DNA of 7,984 nucleotides, from positions 1 through 7,984 of the forward strand of contig DAHXNT010000026.1 in assembly GCA_027365215.1 (NCBI GenBank), read 5' to 3'. Source of the DNA: Microcaldota archaeon. GTDB lineage: Archaea > Micrarchaeota > Micrarchaeia > Micrarchaeales > Micrarchaeaceae. The notes under the pieces are model-generated. The model was not told the origin of the DNA. It saw nothing but the letters and a program-made list of their open reading frames with translations, and did not search any database. A program made the translations under genes and the position numbers. Of the stretch, positions 1 through 4,906 are shown piece by piece. Position 1 is the first letter of the stretch; each line of letters opens with the position of its first letter.

Positions 1-184
1 CGTAATAATTTTTGTTTGCAGTCCTAAAGGCAACGACTTCTACTACATGTGGTAGAATATGTCTGTTTAAGTCAAGAAGACCTATATCAAGTAGGATATC
101 TGCCTTAACTTTCCTCTCTTCTATCCCGTTCAAGTTAAAATGTTGTTGCTCACTTGGAAAAACAGTTCCATCAGACTGTGGCAT
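1..184 (-). CDS. Unrecognised protein, N-terminal 61 residues, runs off the left edge
   Basis: An open minus-strand frame starts at ATG 184-182 (first residues MPQSDGTVFPSEQQ) and stays open to the window edge, giving 61 residues. I do not recognise the family. What is visible is a soluble, charged sequence with a hydrophobic stretch DILLDIGLLDL and no signal peptide. The start is chosen because a TATA-like ATAAAA (207-212) is centred about 26 bp upstream of the ATG, the spacing expected of an archaeal leaderless transcript. An in-frame TTG at 202-200 would add six residues, and a stop lies just beyond it. The frame is richer in A+T than the ATPase upstream of it, so it may have a different history. 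It lies 76 bp downstream of the ATPase stop on the same strand, but the dedicated promoter argues for independent transcription. The frame is short enough that chance cannot be fully excluded. Confidence 0.5.
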   Translation of the reverse strand, partial: MPQSDGTVFPSEQQHFNLNGIEERKVKADILLDIGLLDLNRHILPHVVEVVAFRTANKNYY

Positions 185-203
185 ACTATAACTTGCTACC
201 AAA

Positions 204-241
204 GTCTTTTATCTGCTCCTAAAGTGACTTTAAGAGCAGAC
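204..241 (-). promoter_or_regulatory. Promoter and probable operator of the left-edge gene
   Basis: ATAAAA on the minus strand (207-212) lies at leaderless-promoter distance from ATG 184. Immediately upstream, and sharing the base at 212, is a near-perfect palindrome. Its arms are 212-225 and 227-240 around the single base 226, with 13 of 14 positions complementary. Such a site beside the TATA/BRE is where archaeal repressors often bind, so operator function is inferred. As RNA it would form a 14-bp hairpin, but no U-tract follows on the minus strand, so an intrinsic terminator for the ATPase is less likely. Confidence 0.45.
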
Positions 242-250
242 TTTAAGAGC
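226..250. repeat. Tandem 12-bp direct repeat
   Basis: The 12-mer gactttaagagc occurs at 226-237 and again at 239-250, separated by one A. The first copy overlaps the right arm of the palindrome at 212-240. A palindrome plus a repeated half-site is consistent with two adjacent regulator-binding sites upstream of the left-edge gene, but the role is inferred. Confidence 0.6.
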
Positions 251-255
251 AACGC

Positions 256-269
256 CCTGCCTAGGCAGG
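256..269. repeat. Perfect 14-bp palindrome at the ATPase stop codon
   Basis: cctgcctaggcagg is a perfect palindrome spanning the TAG stop of the ATPase (261-263). It has no loop and no following U-tract on the minus strand, so its function, if any, is unknown. Confidence 0.4.
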
Positions 270-1094
270 TTTCGGCTCGTCCTTGGTTATCTCGTCTGCG
301 ATTGCCAGGTACTCGTGCTCTACAGAGCTGTCCGTTGTGACCGGGACCACGCCGGAATCGCTGAGCCTGTCGAAGGCGCTCGACTCCCTTATGTGGCCGA
401 GGAGCCTTGTGCCCAGGTTGCGCACGAGCTCTCTCGTGTGCTCGCTCTCGCTTCCTGAAGACCTGTTCTCTATCACCCCTAGAAGATAGACGTTCAGGCG
501 CTTTGCCATGGAACCCGACCTGAACGCATTCACCGATGCGATCCTCTGCGGCGTAGTGACAAGAATGAAGCCGTCGAGGTCAAGCAGCTGCATTATCGTC
601 AGAGGGGCATCTGACGTCCCGGGAGGCAGGTCGACAATCAGGTAATCTAGTTCGCCCCAGTCCGTGTTCTGGAAGAAGTCTATTAGCATCTTGGTTATTA
701 TAGCACCGCGCCATATTATTGGCTTCTTCATGTCATCTACCACCATTGATGTGGATGCGACCTTTATGCCGTCCTTCATCAGGGGCACTAGAGGGAACTT
801 CGAGGTGTCTATGCGCTCGTCAATCCCTATGAAGAAGCTGAGGTTCGGGCAGTCTATGTCCGCATCGAGTATTCCTACCTTGTAGCCCATAGCGCTCAGG
901 GTATATGCCAGGTTCACCGATACGGTCGTCTTGCCTACCCCTCCCTTGGCGCTGTACACGCCTATCTTGTGCCTTACTCCTGAGAGCTTATGCTTTATTG
1001 TATCCTTCTGGCTCATGAACCTGTCGAAGGAGATGCGGGCCTGGTCGGCTGTGCCTTTCCCTTTTTCCTGTACATTATCCTGTTCGGCCGGCAT
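261..1094 (-). CDS. Mrp/MinD-type P-loop ATPase without the CxxC motif
   Basis: This is a 277-residue deviant-Walker-A (SIMIBI class) ATPase. Numbered from Met 1094, the P-loop KGGVGKTT is at residues 50-57, the switch-I-like DADIDCPN at 77-84, and the Walker-B/switch-II DYLIVDLPPGTSD at 150-162. DLPPGTSD followed by LVTTPQ is diagnostic of the Mrp/NBP35/ApbC branch, whose members carry iron-sulfur clusters or relate to partitioning ATPases. The paired cysteines that normally follow the VLGVVENMS-like strand are absent: the equivalent region reads GVIENRSSGSESEHTRE. Classical cluster-scaffold function is therefore doubtful. The frame opens further, to an ATG at 1178, but residues 1-23 of that longer form are wholly encoded by the right end of the IS element. 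ATG 1094 has AGGTG (1104-1100) at 5-nt spacing and is taken as the native start. Transcription now probably depends on read-through from tnpA/tnpB or an outward transposon promoter. Confidence 0.88.
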   Translation of the reverse strand: MPAEQDNVQEKGKGTADQARISFDRFMSQKDTIKHKLSGVRHKIGVYSAKGGVGKTTVSVNLAYTLSAMGYKVGILDADIDCPNLSFFIGIDERIDTSKFPLVPLMKDGIKVASTSMVVDDMKKPIIWRGAIITKMLIDFFQNTDWGELDYLIVDLPPGTSDAPLTIMQLLDLDGFILVTTPQRIASVNAFRSGSMAKRLNVYLLGVIENRSSGSESEHTRELVRNLGTRLLGHIRESSAFDRLSDSGVVPVTTDSSVEHEYLAIADEITKDEPKPA

Positions 1095-1099
1095 AGCTG

Positions 1100-1104
1100 C
1101 ACCT
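1100..1104 (-). promoter_or_regulatory. Shine-Dalgarno of the ATPase gene, just outside the IS end
   Basis: AGGTG on the minus strand matches the archaeal anti-SD core (CACCT) and lies 5 nt from ATG 1094. The transposon end (1108) is only 4 bases upstream of it, so the insertion spared the ribosome binding site but cut off everything before it. This decides the start at 1094 rather than the upstream ATG at 1178, which overlaps the tnpB stop. Confidence 0.7.
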
Positions 1105-1107
1105 GTT

Positions 1108-1141
1108 TTGACATCCTCTCCTGTCTGAAGATGGGAGATTC
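1108..1141 (-). other. Right end of the IS element: guide GAAT, hairpin, cleavage site TCAA
   Basis: Minus-strand order is GAAT (1141-1138), hairpin 1137-1118, AGGATG, TCAA (1111-1108). The hairpin pairs CTCC with GGAG and TCT with AGA around a 2-nt loop, with two adjacent A-C mismatches between them. Both mismatches would be restored by changing one A to G on each arm. This is where TnpA cleaves to release the single-stranded circle. Confidence 0.85.
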
Positions 1142-1174
1142 CTACTGCATTTCGGATTTTAAGGTTCGTTTCCT

Positions 1175-2422
1175 TCATGGTTTCATCGCGTTAGTTGCGC
1201 TCTGCGCGGAAGTGCGCTCATTGCGCCATTCATGCTCGTTCCATAGAAGTACCGCAGGCTGCGCCAAGGCAGCCACTACTCCTATCCCGCTGCCTTCCGA
1301 CAATGGGATTCGGAGATACTTCTTCATTATGTTCAATGCGCCGTTTGCATCCGCATTGAAGATTGCATTGTACAGTTTACATCTGTATAAGCCTCTATGT
1401 ATCCTTCCATATTCCTCTTTTCCGCAGAGAGAGCACGTTTTCGACGTATCTCTCTCGTCCACTTTCCTGAACATAACACCATTAAGTTTTGATTTATATT
1501 CGAGCTGATTTTCTATCTCCCCAAACAACCACTGGTGGACATTCTGGTTGGATCTTTTGCTGAAGTGCATAGATTCCCTTATCCTGTTTAAATTTCCTAC
1601 GACAATTCCCTTTCCTTCGTCCGTTGCCCTTTTGACTATCGATGACGTCATTGAATGAATTTGATGTTTTATCCTCAGCCTTGCGGATCTCGCAATCCGC
1701 CTCTTCTCCTTGCTCGTCCTCCTTTTCTGCGACGAAAGTGTGCGCTGAACTTCGGCAATTATTTTGTTCTTGTATTGATTCTCAGCAAGCGCGATGCCTC
1801 CTTTGTATATTTCTGTCTCTTTTCCGTCGAAGACTGCCGCAAGATTTTTCACGCCAAGGTCTATGTAGAGGTTGCTTTGCGCGGCTTTTTCAAGCGCCTC
1901 TTTGACTTCAAATACCAGTGTAGCTTTCCATTTGCCATCTGACTTGAAAATCTCGGCGTACTTGAGTTCGCCTTCATAACGTGCCTTTGGGATTCTGAAA
2001 CTGATGTAAGAGATTCCAGTCTCTTTTCTGTATTCGAGGGACATGGGCAGGGTCATCTTATTCCCTTTGAGTTTTATCTGCTGTGATTTATATGGGACTA
2101 TCCATTCCGTGTTTTTCCTATGGTAGTTGGGAAATCCGACCGCATCGCCTCTCTTTTTCAGGGAGATGAAGGACTTTATTGCACTATCTACTTTCTGCAG
2201 GACTGCCTGCGCAGTCTGCGATGCAAGAAGCGCATAAAGGCTGTTGCCCCTCAATTTTGCGCACATCTCTTCGTAGAAGAGGAACTTCTTCTCATACTTG
2301 TACTTTTTGGAATTTTCATAGAGACATGTATTGTATAGGCCGTTGGTTATCTTTGACAAATTCGTTAGTACCTCTTCTGTCTTTCTGTTTGGGTTTATCG
2401 TTATGACTTGTGTTAGTTTCAT
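1175..2422 (-). CDS. tnpB: TnpB RNA-guided nuclease of the IS605 family, possibly impaired
   Basis: This is a 415-residue TnpB (OrfB), the ancestor-type relative of Cas12. The start ATG overlaps the tnpA stop (ATGA), implying translational coupling. The N-terminal wedge/REC-like part (1-180) is followed by RuvC-I YIDLGVKNLAAV (Asp188). An Arg/Lys-rich bridge-like stretch (about 226-255) follows, then the RuvC-II region VVGNLNRIRE (274-283), and RuvC-III NADANGALNI with Asp358. The zinc ribbon has C330/C333 and C348, but the fourth cysteine is Tyr351 (CKLY). The canonical RuvC-II Glu position is Gly276; Glu283 in IRE could substitute, as in TnpBs with a rearranged active site. The C-terminal tail beyond 365 overlaps the predicted reRNA. 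Family function: RNA-guided cleavage beside a transposon-specific motif, here predicted to be TTAC, favouring retention of the element. The frame is complete without stops. Confidence 0.93.
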   Translation of the reverse strand: MKLTQVITINPNRKTEEVLTNLSKITNGLYNTCLYENSKKYKYEKKFLFYEEMCAKLRGNSLYALLASQTAQAVLQKVDSAIKSFISLKKRGDAVGFPNYHRKNTEWIVPYKSQQIKLKGNKMTLPMSLEYRKETGISYISFRIPKARYEGELKYAEIFKSDGKWKATLVFEVKEALEKAAQSNLYIDLGVKNLAAVFDGKETEIYKGGIALAENQYKNKIIAEVQRTLSSQKRRTSKEKRRIARSARLRIKHQIHSMTSSIVKRATDEGKGIVVGNLNRIRESMHFSKRSNQNVHQWLFGEIENQLEYKSKLNGVMFRKVDERDTSKTCSLCGKEEYGRIHRGLYRCKLYNAIFNADANGALNIMKKYLRIPLSEGSGIGVVAALAQPAVLLWNEHEWRNERTSAQSATNAMKP

Positions 2423-2811
2423 ACTTTATCCCATTGTTGTTCAATATATCTTTTGATCACTGCTGCTGATACATTTCCGGCAGTAGAAAGAAAATATGAG
2501 TGTGTCCAAAGTGTCGGCATTTTGAGAAGTTCTGGAAAGTCATGTCGCAATATCCTAGAACTTCTGCCTTTGAATCTTTTGACAACGATGTGTGGTTTTG
2601 TCTGGGTATCGGCCGAAACAAAAAGATGCACATGGTCCGGCATGATTTCCTTTGATATTATTTCCCATCCATTTTCCATTGCTACATCCTCAAAAATCTC
2701 TTCCAATTTTTCCTTTATTTCATCTTCAAGAATGTGCCTTCTGTATTTTGGGCAGAAGACAATGTGGTAGTTCACCATTGAAACCTGATTGCCCTGATGT
2801 CGATATTCCAT
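2419..2811 (-). CDS. tnpA: TnpA, Y1 HUH single-strand transposase (IS200/IS605)
   Basis: This 130-residue protein has the normal length for the family. It shows N-terminal VNYHIVFCPKYRR, the metal-binding HUH motif PDHVHLF (His60, His62) and the catalytic Tyr122 in KRYIEQQ. All catalytic residues are present, so it should be an active dimeric transposase that excises and inserts one DNA strand as a circle using the end hairpins. The start at ATG 2811 is preferred because a TATA box (2834-2841) is centred about 27 bp upstream, giving a leaderless transcript. A GAGGTG lies 12 nt upstream, but two intervening ATGs are out of frame. Its stop overlaps the tnpB start by four bases. Confidence 0.96.
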   Translation of the reverse strand: MEYRHQGNQVSMVNYHIVFCPKYRRHILEDEIKEKLEEIFEDVAMENGWEIISKEIMPDHVHLFVSADTQTKPHIVVKRFKGRSSRILRHDFPELLKMPTLWTHSYFLSTAGNVSAAVIKRYIEQQWDKV

Positions 2812-2833
2812 ACATATCCATTACACCTCAATA

Positions 2834-2841
2834 CTTATATA
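2834..2841 (-). promoter_or_regulatory. tnpA promoter (TATA box)
   Basis: TATATAAG on the minus strand is centred about 27 bp from the tnpA ATG, so transcription would begin at or next to the start codon. It lies inside the left end of the element and is now the nearest strong TATA box upstream of the ATPase on this strand. Confidence 0.65.
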
Positions 2842-2869
2842 GCTTACTATCCATCAAATTCGCATTCAT

Positions 2870-2912
2870 CCCCTATCTCAAGGATAGGGGCTTTCTGCTA
2901 AGCATTCTGTAA
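2870..2912 (-). other. Left end of the IS element: TTAC target, guide AAAG, hairpin
   Basis: Minus-strand order is TTAC (2912-2909, flanking target), 14 nt, AAAG (2894-2891), and a hairpin with perfect 8-bp arms 2890-2883 and 2877-2870 around a 5-nt loop. The total TTAC-to-hairpin distance is 18 nt, close to IS608. The sequence after the hairpin, GATGAATGCGAA, is echoed in the second element at 2991. Confidence 0.85.
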
Positions 2913-2953
2913 TCTATTATCATAAGGAAACCTGCATATGCCTCTAAGCTTAA
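2909..2953 (-). promoter_or_regulatory. Stranded native upstream region of the ATPase gene
   Basis: These 45 bp lie between the two mobile elements and belong to neither. Before the IS insertion they would have joined directly to 1107, so this is where the core promoter of the ATPase should be. A weak TATA-like GCATATGC (2934-2941) would be about 42 bp from ATG 1094 in the restored sequence, matching the 40-41 bp seen for the SSB and glycosyltransferase genes. It is now about 1.8 kb away from the gene. Confidence 0.35.
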
Positions 2954-3076
2954 CATTGTGAGCGGGAAATCCCACATCATTCATGAGTGGGATGAGAGCG
3001 AACCGAAGAAGTAGAAACCCCTCCTTCATTGGTTCGTAGAACCTCGTTGGGGAATGCGTCAAAAGGCGCATTTGTG

Positions 3077-3099
3077 GCATCATATCGTGTTTCAAACGG
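3077..3099 (+). repeat. 23-bp direct repeat inside the MITE, copy 1
   Basis: Positions 3077-3099 (starting gcatcatatcg, ending caaacgg) are identical to 3252-3274. Similarity extends about 6 bp further upstream (catttg at 3069-3074 and 3247-3252) with a 3-bp indel. The copies start 175 bp apart and only the second adjoins the right-end guide. Confidence 0.85.
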
Positions 3100-3251
3100 T
3101 ATGTTTCTAGTTCATAGAAGCGACTTGCATTTCCAATTACTTGTGATGTAGAGGTCGTCTTCTCCGAAGACGTAAATTTGGGTGTGTCCCACCCTATAGT
3201 AAAACTATTGTTTGGATACAGTATATATACCTTTTTGTTCAATATTCATTT

Positions 3252-3274
3252 GCATCATATCGTGTTTCAAACGG
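3252..3274 (+). repeat. 23-bp direct repeat inside the MITE, copy 2
   Basis: Identical to 3077-3099. This copy abuts GAAG at the foot of the right-end hairpin, so it occupies the position of an reRNA scaffold stem. The duplication suggests a rearranged or tandemly acquired end of the element. Confidence 0.85.
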
Positions 3275-3334
3275 GAAGCCCACACCGTTTACTAGTGGGA
3301 GGATGTCACCAACCTTAAAATAGCTTTCTGAACA

Positions 3335-3341
3335 TATATAA
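3335..3341 (+). promoter_or_regulatory. Promoter (TATA) and leader of the SSB gene
   Basis: TATATAA is centred about 40 bp upstream of ATG 3378. The predicted start near 3364 gives a leader of about 14 nt with AGGTG at 3366-3370, 7 nt before the ATG. The MITE ends 26 bp upstream of this TATA, so the promoter is intact, though upstream elements may have been displaced. Confidence 0.65.
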
Positions 3342-3377
3342 CCTGATAAACTGTTTTTGTACAACAGGTGTATGTAA

Positions 3378-3758
3378 ATGAAAATAAACGAGCTAAAGGT
3401 CGGTGCCAGCAACGTCACGCTGAGAGCTACAGTGTCCCAGAAGGATGATCCGCGAGAGGTAGTCACGAAGTATGGGAAGAGGATAAGCGTAGCAAACGTA
3501 GTGCTGAAGGACGAGACGGGCACGATACCGATGTCCCTTTGGGAGAAGGACATAGACACGGTGTCAGTGGGCGATGTCGTCGAGATCACGAACGGCTATG
3601 TCAACGAGTTCAGAGGCTCTCCGCAGCTCTCTACCGGAAGGTTCGGCAAGATAACGGTCGTCGAGAAGTCCTCAGGATCTTCGGACGAGAAGTCAGATTC
3701 GGCAGAAGATGCTTCTGACGAAGAGAGCGGAAGCGACTACGGCTCAGAGGAGGAATAA
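3378..3758 (+). CDS. Single-OB-fold ssDNA-binding protein with acidic tail
   Basis: This 126-residue protein resembles the crenarchaeal-type SSB (SsoSSB), which coats single-stranded DNA during replication and repair. One OB fold covers residues 1-98. Recognisable blocks are VTLRATVSQKDDPREV, the strand VLKDETGTIPMSLWEKD and the end EFRGSPQLSTGRFGKI, which match the KDETG..LTLW and QLN-G-KI patterns of the family. Residues 98-126 form a low-complexity Ser/Asp/Glu tail. It resembles bacterial and Sulfolobus SSB C-termini that recruit partners, but here it is Ser-rich and lacks the Gly/Arg segment. The start has a good SD and TATA box. A tiny ATG-TAA overlaps the leader at 3372 and is probably meaningless. 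The stop is 7 bp from the converging flippase stop. Confidence 0.9.
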   Translation: MKINELKVGASNVTLRATVSQKDDPREVVTKYGKRISVANVVLKDETGTIPMSLWEKDIDTVSVGDVVEITNGYVNEFRGSPQLSTGRFGKITVVEKSSGSSDEKSDSAEDASDEESGSDYGSEEE

Positions 3759-3759
3759 C

Positions 3760-3777
3760 CGCCGATCAGGCGTTTTT
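3760..3777 (+). terminator. Terminator of the SSB gene
   Basis: A short GC-rich hairpin (CGCC 3760-3763 / GGCG 3769-3772, 5-nt loop) is followed by TTTTT (3773-3777), just after the SSB stop. More T-rich sequence follows on the plus strand at 3792-3812, which suits archaeal termination on U-runs. It overlaps the last codons of the converging membrane-protein gene. Confidence 0.55.
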
Positions 3778-4893
3778 GGCCTTCGTTGCGCTCTTTCTTC
3801 TTTTCTTTTTTATCACATCTGACTTAGCCGCGCTTATAGCGCGCGACTTCCTGTGGTACACGTTCCAGAACCTCAAGGTATAAAGCAGGAACGCGGAGCC
3901 CATGGCTACCCCGAACCACAGGGTGGCGAGTCTTACCATTATGGTAGCCGCAGAGCTTATTGCTGCGGGCAGCTTGAGGCTGCTCGACAGTATGGCTGTG
4001 AGCGCGCCGTCGGTGACGCCTATGTTGCCGGGCACCGCCGATACCATGCCGAAGATCTGCGTCGATGAGAACGTGAGGAGGCTCGCCGAGGCGCTTATAT
4101 GGAAGCCCAGGGCCATGATCGTGAAGTAGAGCGCGATGGCGTTCAGCATCGCGGCAGGTACAGTGACCAGTATGGAGACGCCGTACACCTTGGGCGAGTT
4201 GAGCACCGACTGCGAGGCGTAGTACTCCTCGCCGTATATGGTGAACTTCTCTATGAAGTTGTATTTCCCGAGCAGCTTCTTGAACTTGTTGAAAAGCCAT
4301 TTGTTCAGGATGAAGGCGAATGGCAGCAGAAGCACGATGTCTATCGCGACTACGTATATAACGTACTCGTGGAAGTAGAGCGATGCTCCGAGCGCCACGA
4401 GCCCGGTGCCTATGAAGTCTGAGAATATGTCCATCGTGACTATCGGGACTATGTTCATGAACTTTATGTTTGTTATCCTGTTAAGGGTGTATGCAGCCAG
4501 CACTCTGCCGAACTTGCCGGGAGTTATGTCCATAGAGTAGAGCGAAAGGTAGACCGCCAGGTTCTTCCATGATGATACCTTGAGCCCGAGCCTTTTGATG
4601 TAGTACGCCCACTTGACATACCTTAGCATGTAGCCGGTGAATACCGCCATGATGGCCACAGCGTATATGTATAGGTTGGACGAGAGTATGACGCTAACCA
4701 CATTGGAGAAGCCGCCTGCAAAAGCTATCGCGACGAACACCAGGGCGCTGACTATCAGCCCGGCGATCACGAAGATCGAGACGCTGTTGATAAGCTTGAG
4801 ATAGCCCTTCTTGTCCAGCTCCTCCTGATGCGTTATGCTGTACCAGAGTGACTTATTCCTCTTGCCCATCACCTTTTCGGCCAAAACCATCAA
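3766..4893 (-). CDS. UPF0104 / LPG-synthase-TM flippase-like membrane protein
   Basis: A 375-residue polytopic membrane protein of the family containing archaeal AglD-associated and MprF-type flippase domains (PF03706). Hydrophobic segments lie at roughly 35-57, 72-92, 148-172, 174-196, 236-263, 270-286 and 312-340. Family marker motifs are DITPGKFGR (122-130) and SAVPGNIGVTDGALTAI (285-301), the latter matching PGxxGxxEG-type motifs with Asp in place of Glu. The Lys/Arg-rich tail from 347 to the end is probably cytoplasmic. The likely role is translocating or positioning a lipid-linked sugar or polar lipid across the membrane. The start at 4893 is 13 bp after the glycosyltransferase stop with AAGGG upstream. 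ATG 4890 and ATG 4869, the latter with AGGTG directly before it, are alternatives. It is co-transcribed with the glycosyltransferase, which supports an envelope-saccharide role; the actual substrate is unknown. Confidence 0.87.
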   Translation of the reverse strand: MMVLAEKVMGKRNKSLWYSITHQEELDKKGYLKLINSVSIFVIAGLIVSALVFVAIAFAGGFSNVVSVILSSNLYIYAVAIMAVFTGYMLRYVKWAYYIKRLGLKVSSWKNLAVYLSLYSMDITPGKFGRVLAAYTLNRITNIKFMNIVPIVTMDIFSDFIGTGLVALGASLYFHEYVIYVVAIDIVLLLPFAFILNKWLFNKFKKLLGKYNFIEKFTIYGEEYYASQSVLNSPKVYGVSILVTVPAAMLNAIALYFTIMALGFHISASASLLTFSSTQIFGMVSAVPGNIGVTDGALTAILSSSLKLPAAISSAATIMVRLATLWFGVAMGSAFLLYTLRFWNVYHRKSRAISAAKSDVIKKKRRKSATKAKNA

Positions 4894-4906
4894 GACAACC
4901 CTTAGA

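Larger units (their letters stand above)
1092..1240 (-). ncRNA. Predicted TnpB guide RNA (reRNA/omegaRNA)
   Basis: In the IS200/IS605 family the RNA guiding TnpB comes from the 3' end of tnpB through the right-end hairpin, with a guide of roughly 16 nt taken from the flank just past the element. Here the scaffold would cover the end of tnpB, the 66 bases after its stop and the right-end hairpin (1118-1137), and finish at TCAA 1108. The guide would be AACAGGTGCAGCTATG (1107-1092), which is the Shine-Dalgarno and start codon of the ATPase. The 5' boundary is only approximate, and expression is inferred from the family. Confidence 0.5.
1108..2908 (-). mobile_element. Complete IS200/IS605-family element, IS608-like, tnpA+tnpB
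   Basis: The element is 1801 bp and reads on the minus strand. The left end follows the tetranucleotide TTAC (2912-2909), has AAAG (2894-2891) at the foot of a hairpin with 8-bp arms (2890-2883 / 2877-2870), and leads into tnpA. The right end has GAAT (1141-1138) at the foot of a hairpin (1137-1118), then AGGATG and terminal TCAA (1111-1108). These pairs, TTAC with AAAG and TCAA with GAAT, are the same cleavage/guide tetranucleotides known for IS608 of Helicobacter pylori. No target duplication is expected or seen. tnpA is intact. The right-end hairpin carries two adjacent A-C mismatches, and tnpB has lost one zinc-finger cysteine, so the element may be ageing. Confidence 0.93.
2954..3309 (+). 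mobile_element. 356-bp non-autonomous IS200/IS605 derivative (MITE/PATE-like)
   Basis: This is read on the plus strand, opposite to the full element. The left end follows TTAA (2950-2953), with AAAT (2967-2970) at the foot of a hairpin. Its stem is CCCAC (2971-2975), a bulged A, then TCA, pairing with TGA and GTGGG (2984-2991) around TTCA. The sequence then continues with GATGAGAGCGAA, close to GATGAATGCGAA in the full element. The right end has GAAG (3275-3278), a hairpin with 5-bp arms 3279-3283 / 3295-3299, then AGGATG and terminal TCAC (3306-3309). AGGATGTCA is identical to the end of the full IS. Both guide/cleavage pairs differ from the full element but remain mutually compatible. The interior holds no transposase, only short open frames and a 23-bp repeat. 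It must depend on a TnpA supplied in trans. Confidence 0.75.

Noticed and set aside
212..240. Palindrome as an intrinsic terminator of the ATPase gene
   Set aside because: No U-tract follows on the minus strand, and the element overlaps a well-placed TATA box.
990..1508. 172-residue plus-strand open frame
   Set aside because: It lies antisense to tnpB and the ATPase, crosses the transposon boundary and has no recognisable domain.
1175..2422. TnpB as a TldR-type dead transcriptional repressor
   Set aside because: It sits in a complete element with intact tnpA and both transposon ends, and the RuvC-I and RuvC-III aspartates are kept. It reads as a transposon-borne TnpB, possibly damaged.
3077..3274. 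Two identical 23-bp repeats as a CRISPR array
   Set aside because: There are only two copies separated by 152 bp, with no regular spacers or cas genes. They lie inside the MITE.
2898..3589. Minus-strand open frames of 114 and 116 residues upstream of tnpA
   Set aside because: They run across MITE ends, the IS left end and the antisense of the SSB gene. No protein family or RBS supports them.
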